A stretch of DNA of 64,000 nucleotides from CAVSQX01 sp963730225 (GTDB taxonomy: Bacteria > Planctomycetota > Phycisphaerae > Tepidisphaerales > Tepidisphaeraceae): NCBI GenBank assembly GCA_963730225.1, contig CAVSQX010000001.1:558001-622000 (forward strand). Direction: 5' to 3'. Shown here piece by piece: positions 1 to 9,152 of the stretch (the stretch's first letter is position 1; the number at the start of each line of letters is the position of its first letter). Below the pieces are notes generated by a model. That model made no database searches. It saw nothing but the letters and a program-made list of their open reading frames with translations, and was not told where the DNA came from. A program made the position numbers and the translations under genes.

Positions 1-1484
1 CGGGCATTGGAGTGTATGCGCGGGTCGCGCGGCTTGCCCCAGAAGGTGAGCATCCAGCAGCGTGCCATGTAGAACGGCGTGAGGAATGCGACCAAAGCGG
101 GGAGCGTGAAAAGCAGTTGGTAGGCCGAAGGGCGATTGAGCTGATGAGCGAGCGCGGCGAAGGCGGCGGATTGGGAGAGGATCATCTCCTTGCTGTAGTA
201 GCCGGAGAAACCGACCGAGGCGTAACCGACGCCGGAGATGGCCAAGACGCCGATGAGGAAGGTGATGGCGGTGACGGGAATTTTGTAGAGAAGGCCGCCG
301 AATTCGGGCATTTCCTGTTCGTGTCCGGCGGCGTGAATGACGCTGCCGGCGCAGAGAAACAGGAGGGCTTTGAAAAAGGCGTGAGTGATGAGGTGGAAGA
401 GCCCCCCTACCCAACTGCCGACGCCAAGGGCGAGCATCATGTAACCGAGTTGGGAAATGGTGCTGTAGGCGAGAACTTTCTTGATGTCGGTTTGAGCGAC
501 GGCGATGAGCGCGGACATGGTGAGGGTGATGACGCCGACGATGGCGATGAAGAGCTTGGCGTCGGGAGTGAGGATGGGAAAAATTCGTCCCATCAGATAA
601 ACGCCGGCGACCACCATGGTGGCGGCGTGGATGAGGGCGGAGACGGGAGTTGGGCCCTCCATGGCGTCGGGAATCCAGACGTGCAGGGGGAATTGCGCGC
701 TTTTGCCGATGGCCCCGCAGAAGAGGGCGACGCCGGTGACGGTGAGCAGCGTGACGGAAAAGACGGTGCCGTCGGGCAGTGCGATGGGCTGGCCGGAACC
801 GGCGGAGCCGAGCAGCGTCCAGAGATGAACAAGGGTGAGATTTCCGAGGCGCATGACCAGGATTCCCATTCCGACGAGAAAGCCGACGTCGCCGATGCGA
901 TTGGTGACGAAGGCCTTGATGGCGGCGTTGGTGGCGGATTTTTTCTCGAACCAGAATCCGATCATGAGATAGGAGCAGAGGCCGACGAGTTCCCAGAAGA
1001 TGAAAATCTGGAGCAGCGTTCCGGAGAGAACCAGGGCGAGCATGGAAAAGCAGAAAAGGCCGAGGTAGGTGAAAAAGCGGGGATAACGATTGTCGTCGCG
1101 CATGTATCCGATGCTGAAAAGGTGCACCAGGGCGGCGATCAGCGTGATCATGGAGAACATGGCGATGGTGAAGCTGTCGATGAAGATGCCGACATCGAGG
1201 TATCCGGGATTGGATTGATCGACGCCGGAGGTTCCGACGGGGAGCCAACGAATCGGGAGGTTGATGGGTCCGCGCTGGAAGCCCCAGTCGCGGTCGAGGT
1301 AGGTGCCTGCGCCGTACCAGGAGATCATGGCAAGAATTGTGCAGACGAAACTGGCGCCGATGAAGGCGGTGGCGACGTAACCGGCCAGAGGCGCGCCCAA
1401 TCGCTTGCCGAGGAACAGCAGCAGGACGAACGCCGTCAAAGGCAGGCCGGTGGCAATGAGAAGCAGGAGAGCGGGGAGCGGCAT
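1..1484 (-). CDS. nuoL: NADH-quinone oxidoreductase subunit L (partial, runs off left edge)
   Basis: Largest antiporter-like membrane subunit of respiratory complex I, involved in proton translocation coupled to NADH oxidation. Translated from the ATG at 1484, the protein begins MPLPALLLLIATG and reads without a stop to the window edge, about 494 residues of a family usually 600-700 long, so the C-terminus is outside. Family motifs are clear: FWELVGLCSYLMIGFWF, NRIGDVGFLVG, FPLHVWIPDAMEGPTPVSAL and IHAATMVVAGVYL. Most of the frame is strongly hydrophobic. It lies 23 nt downstream of nuoK on the same strand, with a small hairpin in the gap. The long open frame on the opposite strand here is a GC-driven shadow. 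Confidence 0.95.
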   Translation of the reverse strand, partial: MPLPALLLLIATGLPLTAFVLLLFLGKRLGAPLAGYVATAFIGASFVCTILAMISWYGAGTYLDRDWGFQRGPINLPIRWLPVGTSGVDQSNPGYLDVGIFIDSFTIAMFSMITLIAALVHLFSIGYMRDDNRYPRFFTYLGLFCFSMLALVLSGTLLQIFIFWELVGLCSYLMIGFWFEKKSATNAAIKAFVTNRIGDVGFLVGMGILVMRLGNLTLVHLWTLLGSAGSGQPIALPDGTVFSVTLLTVTGVALFCGAIGKSAQFPLHVWIPDAMEGPTPVSALIHAATMVVAGVYLMGRIFPILTPDAKLFIAIVGVITLTMSALIAVAQTDIKKVLAYSTISQLGYMMLALGVGSWVGGLFHLITHAFFKALLFLCAGSVIHAAGHEQEMPEFGGLLYKIPVTAITFLIGVLAISGVGYASVGFSGYYSKEMILSQSAAFAALAHQLNRPSAYQLLFTLPALVAFLTPFYMARCWMLTFWGKPRDPRIHSNA

Positions 1485-1489
1485 AGGGG

Positions 1490-1507
1490 TGTCACGAAGG
1501 CGTGACA
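1490..1507 (-). other. Hairpin in the nuoK-nuoL junction
   Basis: Perfect 7-bp stem (TGTCACG / CGTGACA) with a 4-nt loop, ending five bases before the nuoL ATG. It occupies the position expected for a ribosome binding site, so it may modulate nuoL translation. A role is inferred only. Confidence 0.4.
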
Positions 1508-1834
1508 TCAGCCTTTCAGATTCTGCGCTTTCTCCACATCGATGGTGGCGAAGTTGTTGTAGAAATTGAGGAAGATGGCCAAAGCCACGGCAGCTTCGGC
1601 GGCGGCGATGATGATGATGAAGACGGCGAAAACCTGGCCATCGAGCGCCGGGGAATGGCCGCTCATCGGATAACTGAAGTGGTTGAAGGCGACGAGATTC
1701 ACGTTGGCGGCGTTGAGAATCAACTCGACGCCCATGAGGATGCCGATGGCGTTGCGTTTGAGCAGAATGGTGACCAGGCCGCTACTGAGCAGCAGAGCCG
1801 ACAGGACGAGATAATGATAAAGTCCGATGATCAT
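1508..1834 (-). CDS. nuoK: NADH-quinone oxidoreductase subunit K
   Basis: Small membrane subunit of complex I, 108 residues, the usual family length. Three transmembrane helices are visible. The two membrane-embedded glutamates expected for proton transfer are present: E37 in GVELILN and E80 in AAAEAAVAL. The start codon overlaps the end of nuoJ by 4 bp, which implies translational coupling, and nuoL follows 23 nt downstream. Nothing unusual in the protein itself. Confidence 0.96.
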   Translation of the reverse strand: MIIGLYHYLVLSALLLSSGLVTILLKRNAIGILMGVELILNAANVNLVAFNHFSYPMSGHSPALDGQVFAVFIIIIAAAEAAVALAIFLNFYNNFATIDVEKAQNLKG

Positions 1835-2391
1835 TGCGGAGGATCCGAAGAGCGACGGCGGCGGGCCAGGTAGGCGGCGCCAATCATGACCGTCAGGAGG
1901 AGAACGCTGATCAATTCAAAGGGAAGCAGATAGTCGCCCAGAAGCGCTTGTCCCAGCGGCGCGACTGGATAGCCGACCGGCGCGACGGGCTTTTGCGAAA
2001 AAGGGGCGCGGGTAACGGCGACGATCAGGCTCACGAGCACGATCGATCCGATGAGGACGGCGAGGAACACTTCGGACGGTCGGGGGCTGAATCGGCTGAA
2101 AGGGGATCGGCTGGTGAGCATGACGCCGAAGACGATGAGGATAAGCGTGCCGCCGACATAGACCACCAGTTGCACGGCGGCGAGGAATTCGGCGTCGAGA
2201 AGGAAGTAGAGGCCGGAAACGCCGATCAGCGCGAAGAGCAGAAAGACGGCGGTGCGGACGATGTTGCGCGAGATGACCACGCCCAGGGCGGAGCCGGCGG
2301 CCATGGCGGCGAAGAGATAAAACAAAATGGCGGTGGCGATGTCGGCCTGCGTCACGGCGAGCATTGTAAGAGTCTGGAAGGGAATGGCCAT
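1831..2391 (-). CDS. nuoJ: NADH-quinone oxidoreductase subunit J
   Basis: Membrane subunit of complex I; 186 residues from the ATG at 2391 (MAIPFQTLTM). The frame stays open further upstream, but that extension is polar, lies antisense to the neighbouring plus-strand gene and is not family-like. The NuoJ core LVVYVGGTLILIVFGVMLTS is present, with about five transmembrane helices and a C-terminal helix ending in a basic tail. It overlaps nuoK by 4 bp. Unlike standard nuo operons the next gene upstream is not nuoI but an opposite-strand gene, so nuoJKL probably need their own promoter or read-through from nuoH. Confidence 0.93.
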   Translation of the reverse strand: MAIPFQTLTMLAVTQADIATAILFYLFAAMAAGSALGVVISRNIVRTAVFLLFALIGVSGLYFLLDAEFLAAVQLVVYVGGTLILIVFGVMLTSRSPFSRFSPRPSEVFLAVLIGSIVLVSLIVAVTRAPFSQKPVAPVGYPVAPLGQALLGDYLLPFELISVLLLTVMIGAAYLARRRRSSDPPQ

Positions 2392-2430
2392 GGCTTGGCC
2401 ATTGGGTTCAGATAGGGCCTGCTGCGCGAT

Positions 2431-2841
2431 ATGATCACGGTTATGGCTCTGGTGTCTCGGGAACTCGTGCTGGCGAAGTTGAACGGCGCTTTCCCGGACC
2501 CGGACATCGCCGCACAGGCGCTTGCCGCACTCGATAGATTGGAGGGACCGGTCCGCGATGGAGTACAACTTGCAATAATCAAGTTGAGTGACGGTGAACT
2601 CTGGAAGCTGCGTGAGTTGGTGCAAAAGGCGCGAAAGGATTTTCGCGATGTTCTTTACCCCGCCCAGGCACCGGAGGAATTTCGCACTCTAAATTACCGC
2701 GGCGATCCCACGGAGTTCTGGGGACGGCGCCCGACAAAGAAGCCATCAGCAAAGAAGGCAGCGGCTTTGATAAAGAAAGAAGCGGCCATGCGGAAGCGCG
2801 ATCAGAAGCAATGGCTTGACTGGCTGCGGTCCGGGCCGTAA
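2431..2841 (+). CDS. Hypothetical protein inserted in the nuo cluster
   Basis: 136 residues from ATG 2431; an in-frame ATG at 2443 (MALVSREL) is an equally likely start, as neither has a clear ribosome binding site. The first ~75 residues are helical with a conserved-looking segment VQLAIIKLSDGELWKLRELV followed by ARKDFRDVL. The C-terminal third is lysine/arginine-rich and ends QKQWLDWLRSGP. No signal peptide or membrane helix. I do not recognise a named family and assign no function. It is transcribed opposite to the nuo genes around it and convergent with the PIN toxin gene, so it appears to have arrived with an insertion between nuoH and nuoJ. Confidence 0.7.
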   Translation: MITVMALVSRELVLAKLNGAFPDPDIAAQALAALDRLEGPVRDGVQLAIIKLSDGELWKLRELVQKARKDFRDVLYPAQAPEEFRTLNYRGDPTEFWGRRPTKKPSAKKAAALIKKEAAMRKRDQKQWLDWLRSGP

Positions 2842-2889
2842 CCAAAGGCCGCGATGGGCCGGCGCGGTTCACTCAACCGGTGGTCCGTT

Positions 2890-3303
2890 TCAAAATAGGC
2901 CCTCTTCTTCTAAAAGCCGCCGATAGTCGTGCATTGTGATGATGCGCATTCCCTCGTATGGGTCCATTTGCAGCAAGTCTTTGTCGTTGGTCACCAAATA
3001 GTGCACTCCCGCAGCCACTGCCGCCGCCAGTATTGGGTCGTCCGCCGAATCGCCAGGCACAACATGCCTGGATGTTGCCGGCTCCACGACGACGGCGCGG
3101 CGAAGGATCCGCAGCCGAGTTAGAAACGCAAATCGCCTGGGATATCCAAGTTTTTCACCGATCACCCGCTGTGTCTCCGCCGCCACATACGAACTGACAT
3201 AAATTCGCCAAGAAGCCGCCACCGTCGCTTGAATCATCCGCTGCGCTGTCGCTCCCAGGAGCGCTTCGGCGACGTAAACATTCGTATCCAAAAAGATTTT
3301 CAT
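2890..3303 (-). CDS. PIN-domain toxin of a type II toxin-antitoxin pair (VapC-like)
   Basis: 137-residue PIN-fold protein, the expected length for a VapC-like ribonuclease. The acidic metal-binding residues are visible: D6 in MKIFLDTNVY, E43 in AAETQRV, D89 in SADDPIL and D107 in VTNDKDLL. PIN toxins cleave RNA and are held inactive by the protein encoded by the preceding gene, whose stop it overlaps by 4 bp. The pair lies between nuoH and nuoJ, an unusual place, and is co-directional with the nuo genes. The target RNA cannot be inferred. Confidence 0.85.
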   Translation of the reverse strand: MKIFLDTNVYVAEALLGATAQRMIQATVAASWRIYVSSYVAAETQRVIGEKLGYPRRFAFLTRLRILRRAVVVEPATSRHVVPGDSADDPILAAAVAAGVHYLVTNDKDLLQMDPYEGMRIITMHDYRRLLEEEGLF

Positions 3304-3506
3304 CGAGAGCGCCGGACCTGGCGCACCGCGCGGTCAATGCTCGCTTGATCCAACCCCTGCTTACGCGCCTGCCGACGTGCTTTGTCCGCACCCTTCTGCC
3401 ATTCCCCTTCAAGCATTTGTCCGAGACGCTTCTCAAGAAGCGCACGCTCCTCGTCTGGCAACTTCGTGATTTGAGCTAAAATGCCTTCGACGGCTGCCTG
3501 GTTCAT
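3300..3506 (-). CDS. Putative antitoxin of the PIN toxin
   Basis: 68 residues from ATG 3506 (MNQAAVEGIL). An upstream in-frame start would overlap nuoH and is less likely, because an AGGTGG ribosome binding site sits 6-8 nt before the chosen ATG. The protein is helical and charged: LPDEERALLEKRLGQMLEGEW, then a basic tail RQARKQGLDQ...RQVRRSR. Size, position and 4-bp overlap with the toxin gene are typical of an antitoxin. No DNA-binding motif is obvious to me, so the assignment rests on context. Confidence 0.75.
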   Translation of the reverse strand: MNQAAVEGILAQITKLPDEERALLEKRLGQMLEGEWQKGADKARRQARKQGLDQASIDRAVRQVRRSR

Positions 3507-3525
3507 CGCGCCACCTGTTCCGCGG

Positions 3526-3531
3526 ATTATA
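3526..3531 (-). promoter_or_regulatory. -10 element of the toxin-antitoxin promoter
   Basis: A perfect TATAAT reads on the minus strand 19 nt before the antitoxin ATG, in the 34-bp gap after nuoH. The resulting leader of about 13 nt contains the AGGTGG ribosome binding site, so the pair can be expressed independently of nuoH. Confidence 0.55.
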
Positions 3532-3540
3532 TCACATAAC

Positions 3541-4887
3541 TCAATGCGAGACGGCAAGGCTGATGGGCTTTTGGTCGATCGGGGCTGGGTCGGTCAATCG
3601 CTGTTTGATCTGTCGGCCGGTGAAGATGGCGTAGGCGATCCAGGATGAGATCGTGGCGAAAAAGGCGACGCACAGCACGGCCATGATGATCTGACTAACC
3701 AGCGCGGCCGAATCAGGCCGCCAACTGGAGAATCTCCAGGGGTTGTAATCCTGCCAGGGAAAATCGGACCGCTGCGGTAAAAACAACTGCCAGATGGCTT
3801 GGCCGATCAGCAGCAGGCAGGTCATCGGGAGAAGCACCTTGATGCAGGCGTAGAGCACCTGATCGATGCGCGGGCGAGGAAGCGTCCAGCGAATCCACAT
3901 CTGGACGTAAACGATGATGCAGCATTTGGCGACGAAGATTCCGCAGCCGAGGAGATTGAGAATCAGGAGAGGGGCGAGATGGATGTGATTCGGATCGAGA
4001 GTGAGTTGGTGATACCAGCGGCCGATGAGGCCGAAGGGATCGTTCCATCCGCCGAGGAACAGCGAGGTTTGAATGGCGGCGGCGATGAACATGCCGGCGT
4101 ATTCGGCGAAGAAGAAAAACGAGAATCGCAGGCCGCTGTATTCGGTGTGGTATCCGGCGACGAGTTCGGATTCGGATTCGGGCAGATCGAAGGGAGCACG
4201 TTTGTTGGAGGCGAGACTGGCGACGAAAAAAACCAGGAAGGCAGCGAAGACGAACGGATTGCGGCAGAGAATCCAGGTGTGCAGCCCGCCGGATTGGAGA
4301 TGGCCGAGTTGGACGAGGTTCAGCGTGCCGGCGCTCATGACGGCGATGATGATGGAAATTCCCAGGGGCACTTCGTAGCTGACCATCTGGCAGGCTTCGC
4401 GCATGGCTCCGTAGATGGACCATTTGTTGTTGCTGGCCCAGCCGGCCAAAATAATTCCGATGACTTCGACACCGAGGCTGGCCAGAAGCCAGAAAACGCC
4501 GACGTTGAGGCGTGGCTCGAAGGTGAGATTGGGGCCGAAGGGAATGACCAGATACGCCGCAAAAACCGGGGCGAAGACGAGGTAGGGTGCAAGAAGGAAG
4601 AGAAAGCTGTCGGAGTCTTTTGGGTGCAGGTCTTCCTTGGTGATGAGCTTGACGCCGTCGGCGATGGATTGGAGCAGGCCGAAGGGGCCGACGCGGTTGG
4701 GGCCCAGGCGGCTTTGGATGCGTGCGGCGACGCGGCGCTCGGCCCAGATGCCGAGCATGGCGACGAGCATGACGGCGGGAACGAAGATCGCGGCGGCAAC
4801 AAAAAGGCTGTAGAAAAACGTCCAGAGCAACAGAGTGTGATGCGGAAACAGCAGTGGCTGGAGCAGGACAACCGGAGGAGCGGACAT
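3541..4887 (-). CDS. nuoH: NADH-quinone oxidoreductase subunit H
   Basis: Membrane subunit of complex I that lines the quinone-binding cavity. 448 residues, longer than the usual ~330-350 because of a C-terminal extension of roughly 90 residues with an additional membrane helix. Diagnostic segments: AERRVAARIQSRLGPNRVGP (about 49-68), DGVKLITKED (about 77-86) and APFDLPESESELVAGYHTEY (231-250), the acidic quinone-chamber loop. About eight or nine transmembrane helices. It is the first nuo gene in this window; nuoI, normally next, is absent and replaced by the toxin-antitoxin pair. Confidence 0.95.
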   Translation of the reverse strand: MSAPPVVLLQPLLFPHHTLLLWTFFYSLFVAAAIFVPAVMLVAMLGIWAERRVAARIQSRLGPNRVGPFGLLQSIADGVKLITKEDLHPKDSDSFLFLLAPYLVFAPVFAAYLVIPFGPNLTFEPRLNVGVFWLLASLGVEVIGIILAGWASNNKWSIYGAMREACQMVSYEVPLGISIIIAVMSAGTLNLVQLGHLQSGGLHTWILCRNPFVFAAFLVFFVASLASNKRAPFDLPESESELVAGYHTEYSGLRFSFFFFAEYAGMFIAAAIQTSLFLGGWNDPFGLIGRWYHQLTLDPNHIHLAPLLILNLLGCGIFVAKCCIIVYVQMWIRWTLPRPRIDQVLYACIKVLLPMTCLLLIGQAIWQLFLPQRSDFPWQDYNPWRFSSWRPDSAALVSQIIMAVLCVAFFATISSWIAYAIFTGRQIKQRLTDPAPIDQKPISLAVSH

Positions 4888-4925
4888 CTCGCCGCGCTTT
4901 TAGCGGCGAGGAAATGGGGTGTCAA
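4888..4925 (-). promoter_or_regulatory. nuoH promoter overlapping a GC-rich hairpin
   Basis: On the minus strand TTGACA (4925-4920), a 17-bp spacer and TAAAAG (4902-4897) give a start point near 4890, only 2-3 nt before the nuoH ATG, predicting an almost leaderless mRNA. An 8-bp inverted repeat CTCGCCGC / GCGGCGAG with a TAAA-containing loop spans 4888-4910 and covers the -10 element. It could be an operator or a repeat. Confidence 0.5.
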
Positions 4926-5000
4926 GAAAATGGCGGGCGCGATGGGGGGCGTTTCGCAAGCGGGTAGCCGCGCGGTTGTTCGGACAGTACCTTACGATGA

Positions 5001-5804
5001 GTGCATTGGATCATCGGCGATGTTCACGGAATGCTGCGCCCGCTGACGCGGCTGCTGGACGCGGTGTGGAAGGAGGATTCGCGCGCGAAATTGATCTTCG
5101 CGGGGGATTACGTGAATCGAGGACCGGAATCGCGCAAGGTGATCGAGTTGCTGCTGGCGCTCAAAGGAGCGAAATTCATCCGCGGGAATCACGATGACAT
5201 TTTTGATTTGATTCTGCACGGCAGCAGCTACGCCGAGGCGGCCGCGGGGGCGAGCGCGGGGCAGGCGTTTGCGTGGTTCATGGATTACGGGCTGGACAGC
5301 ACGTTCCACAGCTACGGGGCGGACTGGAAATGGCTGAGGGAAACGGCGAAAAATCCGACGAGCGAGCGATTATCGCACCTGGTAGGCTTTGTGCCCGAGG
5401 CGCATCGAAAATTCATCCGCGATCTGCCGGCGGTTTATGAGAGCGAGAAATTTTTTGTGCTGCATGGCCGTTGGCCTCCGACGGAGGCGTGCTATCCGCC
5501 GAAGATTTCGGAGAATCTGCGCGCCAACAGCGAAATGAGGCAACAGGTTTTGTGGGGAAGATTTCCGAAGGAGGAGATCGCCCTGGACAAGCCGTGGGGC
5601 AAGACGGGGATTTTTGGACATACGCCGGTGCACACGTATTTCGAGAACCCGCGGCAGGCGCCGATGACGCCGATTTACGGGCCCAAGATGGTGCTGCTGG
5701 ATACGGCGGCGGCGCTGGTGAGCTGGGGGCGGCTGACGGCGTATTGCGTCGAGGAGGAACGGTTCGTGCAGACGACGCATTTCGGGGAGCTGGTCAAATC
5801 ATGA
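5001..5804 (+). CDS. Metallophosphoesterase (calcineurin-like, PPP-type)
   Basis: 267 residues from a GTG start at 5001. The frame opens almost directly with the first metal motif, GDVHG (6-10), followed by GDYVNRG (35-41) and GNHD (62-65), and a later GHTPVH. These are the dinuclear-metal ligands of the serine/threonine phosphatase branch of metallophosphoesterases. Bacterial relatives act on phosphoproteins or on dinucleoside polyphosphates; the substrate cannot be told here. No signal peptide, so probably cytosolic. Its stop overlaps the trmL start (ATGA). Confidence 0.88.
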   Translation: MHWIIGDVHGMLRPLTRLLDAVWKEDSRAKLIFAGDYVNRGPESRKVIELLLALKGAKFIRGNHDDIFDLILHGSSYAEAAAGASAGQAFAWFMDYGLDSTFHSYGADWKWLRETAKNPTSERLSHLVGFVPEAHRKFIRDLPAVYESEKFFVLHGRWPPTEACYPPKISENLRANSEMRQQVLWGRFPKEEIALDKPWGKTGIFGHTPVHTYFENPRQAPMTPIYGPKMVLLDTAAALVSWGRLTAYCVEEERFVQTTHFGELVKS

Positions 5805-6301
5805 ACGTCGATTTGCCGGCGCTGCCGCCCCACCGCTTGCGGGTCGTGCTGCTGGAGCCGCAGATCGCGCCAAACACGGGGAACATCGCGCGGCTGTGCG
5901 TGGCCAGCGGCACGGAACTGCATCTAGTCCGACCGATGGGATTCGTGCTGAGCGATCGGAATCTTCGCCGAAGCGCGATGGATTACTGGCCGCGGCTGAA
6001 GCTGACGGTGCACGATGATGCGAAGAGTTTTTTTCACCTGGTCGATGGAAGCCGGATGTGGATGTTCACGAGCAAAGCGAAACGATCCTTGTGGGAAGCG
6101 GATTTTCGGGATGCGGATTGGCTGGTGTTTGGGAATGAGACACGGGGAATCGGCGACGAATGGACACAGCGGTTCGGCGACTGCACGGTTCGCATTCCGC
6201 AGGCGGGCGGTGAGCGGTGTTTGAATCTTTCGACAGCGGTGGGAATCGGATTATTCGAAGCGATTCGGCAGACCGGCATCGGACAGCCCGGAACAGCTTG
6301 A
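5801..6301 (+). CDS. trmL: tRNA (cytidine(34)-2'-O)-methyltransferase
   Basis: 166-residue SPOUT-class methyltransferase that 2'-O-methylates the wobble nucleotide of certain leucine tRNAs. Family signatures: EPQIAPNTGNIARLC near the N-terminus, GNETRGIGDE (111-120) and the knot motif NLSTAVGIGLFE (142-153). Full length for TrmL. Starts by ATGA overlap with the upstream phosphoesterase gene. The enzyme family is certain; the precise tRNA position is by homology. Confidence 0.92.
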   Translation: MNVDLPALPPHRLRVVLLEPQIAPNTGNIARLCVASGTELHLVRPMGFVLSDRNLRRSAMDYWPRLKLTVHDDAKSFFHLVDGSRMWMFTSKAKRSLWEADFRDADWLVFGNETRGIGDEWTQRFGDCTVRIPQAGGERCLNLSTAVGIGLFEAIRQTGIGQPGTA

Positions 6302-6341
6302 CCGTCTTTGCCACAGGCGTCAGGATTGGACGGAAGCGAAC

Positions 6342-9132
6342 ATGAAGGATTCACTTATCATGACTCGGGTACGGCGGTGGTGTTGGCTGGCCTTTGCAGC
6401 GCTGGCGGCGGGGTGTGATTCGCGCCGATGCCGCCGATGCCGCCGATGGCGTCGTTGACGGTGGGTCGAGATATTGTCGCCGAGCAGGCCACGCCGCTGC
6501 CGTGGGCGGGGCTGCCGATGAACATGGTGCAGAGCGCGGATGGGAAATACGCGGTCATCTGCGGGATGGGGTATCGGGATGCGCTGTGGACGCTGCGCAT
6601 CAGCGATAATCAGGTCGTCGGTCGGATGGATTTTTTGAATCGAGCGCCCGCGCGGGTGAGTCCCGAGGGGCCGCAGGACGATGCGGCCGCCGTTACACCC
6701 AATGCGGATAATCCGAAGAAAAATGGACTGTATTACGGGCTGGCGATCGACGGCAACACGCTGTATGCCGCGCAGGGGCGCACGATTCGATCGACGTTTT
6801 GAGCCTGGGCGACGACGGAAGGCTGAGCGAGATGGGCGAAATTCGGGTGCGGCAGAATGATTTTCCCGCGGGGCTGGCCCTGGATGGGCGCGGGTTTTTG
6901 TATGTGACCAACAACTGCGCCGACGATGGCACGCACTTGTTTCGTCTGCCGGGCAGCGTGGCGATTTACGACACAAAATCGAAACGGGAAGTCGGACGGT
7001 ACACGTTTGCTACGGTGAACAAAACGTCGAACTATCTGCTGGCGATCGCGGCGCGGCGCGATGGATCGAAAGTTTATGTGGCCAGCGAGCGTGATGCGGC
7101 CGTTTACGCGCTGGATACCAGCGACGCCGCGCATCCGAAGTTGGCGGGCTCGGTGACCTGCGGCTCGCATCCGGTGGCGCTGTTGCTGAATCGGGACGAA
7201 TCGCGGCTGTTCGTCGCCAACGCGCAGAGCGACACCATCACGATCATCGACACGGCCAGCGATCGCGCCATCGGCACCGTTTTGCTGCGGCCCGACGCGG
7301 CGAGAAATCTCACCGGGGTTTCTCCGACGGCGATGGCGCTATCGGCGGATGAAAAAACGCTGTACGTAACCCTGTCGGACATGAACGCCGTCGGCGTCGT
7401 GGATGTCAGCGCGATGGCGATTGGCGGAATGATTCCCGCGGGATGGTATCCGTCGGCGATTTTGGCCGAGGCGGATCGGCTGGTGATCGTCAATGCCAAG
7501 GGCCACGAAGCGCGGCACCCCAATCCAAAATACAATCCGTTTGGACGGCCGATCAATCGGGATTTGTACATTCTCTCGCTGCTGCTGGGGGACGTGCAGG
7601 AGGCGCGGGCGCCTTCGGCCAGTGAGTTGGCGGATATGACCGCGACCGTGCTGCGGGCGAATCATCTGGATGAGCTGGCCCAGCCGCAGGAGAATCCGCT
7701 TGAGGGAATCGGGCTGAAGGCGGGGAAGATCACGCACGTGATTTACATCGTGAAGGAGAATCGCACCTACGATCAGGTGCTGGGCGACGATTCCCGCGGC
7801 AATGGCGATGCGTCGCTGGCGATTTTTGGCCAGAGCGTGACGCCGAACCTGCACGCGCTGTCGGATCGGTTCGTGCTGATGGATAACACCTACGCCTGCG
7901 GGGAAGTCAGCGGCGACGGGTGGGTGTGGAGCACGCAGGGAATTGCCAACTCGTACGTGCAGCGGAATATTCCGTATCACTATTCCAACCGTGGACGCAC
8001 CTACGACTTTGAAGGGCAGAACAACGGATACATCACCGGCGGATTTCCGGCGACCGATCCGGATGGGAAATTAATGTCGAGCGATCCGGCGATGAAAAAC
8101 GGCGCGCCGGCGGTGCCGGATGTGGCGGGGGAAGATGTGCATCTGTGGGATCTGGCCCGGGCGGCGAATTTGAGCATTCGCAATTTCGGCTTCTTCGTTT
8201 CGCAGGGGGAGAAAAAGACGGGGAAGGTGATCGTGCCGGATAATTATCCGACGGTGGTGGGGCTGCGGCCGGCGGGACATGATCTGGAGGGCGTAACGGA
8301 CATCGATTTTCGCCAGTTTGATCTGGATTATCCCGATAGTGAGGCCCCGCAGATTTGGTACGATCGCAGCAAGGATTCGAGCTATTTGTATCGGTTGAAA
8401 AAATACGGCAAGCACGGAGCGACCAGCCGATTCGCGGAATGGAACCATGAGTTTCAGGAGATGCTGAAGCGCGATCCGACCGGCGAAACGGTGCCGACGC
8501 TGATAACGATACGGATGCCGCACGATCACACGCAGGGGATTGTGATGGGGAAGCACACGCCGGCGTCGGAGGTGGCGGATGACGATTACGGGATTGGTCA
8601 AATCGTCGAAGCGGTCAGCCACAGCCCGATCTGGAAGAGCACGGCGATTTTTGTAATCGAGGATGACGCGCAATCGGGCAACGATCATGTGGATTGCCAT
8701 CGCACGACGGCGTATGTGATCAGCCCGTGGATCAAGCGCGGCAGCGTGGATCGGGAGTTCCACAACACCGACAGCGTGCTCAAGACGATGGAACTGCTGC
8801 TGGGGCTTCCGGCGATGTCGCAGTACGATGCGACGGCCAAGCCGATCGTGGATTGGGATACGCAGCCGAGTAATGATGAGGCTTATGATGCGATTTTGCC
8901 GAGCCGGGAAGTGATCGGCGCAACCAACGGCGTGGCGAGCAATGCGATCGAGGCGCAGATGCAGTTGGTCTGCGCGAAGATGGATTTTATTCACGCCGAT
9001 GCGGCCCCGGCGGAGTTGCTCAACGAGATTGTTTGGAAGAGCATCAAGGGCTGGGGTTCGACGATGCCGCCGCCGAGGCATTCGCTGATCGGACCGATGC
9101 AGGGAAAGACGGACGACGATGACGATGATTGA
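6342..9132 (+). CDS. YncE-type beta-propeller plus phosphoesterase lipoprotein, reading frame broken twice
   Basis: One gene in three frames. 6342 onward encodes a lipoprotein signal (second ATG at 6360) ending LAFAALAAGC. The frame then shifts near 6414-6425 and again near 6772-6780, in or beside a GGGG run; the rest reads to 9132. Part 1 (to about 7700) is a YVTN/YncE-like propeller, e.g. VALLLNRDESRLFVANAQSD and TLYVTLSDMNAVGVVDV. Part 2 is a PF04185 phosphoesterase/phospholipase C-type domain: YIVKENRTYDQVLGD, MDNTYACGEVSGDGW, TIRMPHDHTQGI, FVIEDDAQSGNDHVD. Likely exported and membrane-anchored, hydrolysing an unknown phosphoester. Both breaks are single bases, so sequence error and true decay are both possible. 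Confidence 0.8.
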
Positions 9133-9152
9133 AGCGTTCGAGCGGAATTGAG

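Noticed and set aside
12..1505. Long plus-strand open frame across the nuoL region
   Set aside because: Acidic low-complexity translation antisense to a clear NuoL; an artefact of high-GC codon bias.
2392..3540. Remnant of nuoI between nuoH and nuoJ
   Set aside because: No frame in this interval shows the two CxxCxxCxxxCP iron-sulfur motifs of NuoI.
3799..5046. 415-codon plus-strand open frame over nuoH
   Set aside because: Antisense shadow of nuoH, rich in Asp/Glu/Gly, no family resemblance.
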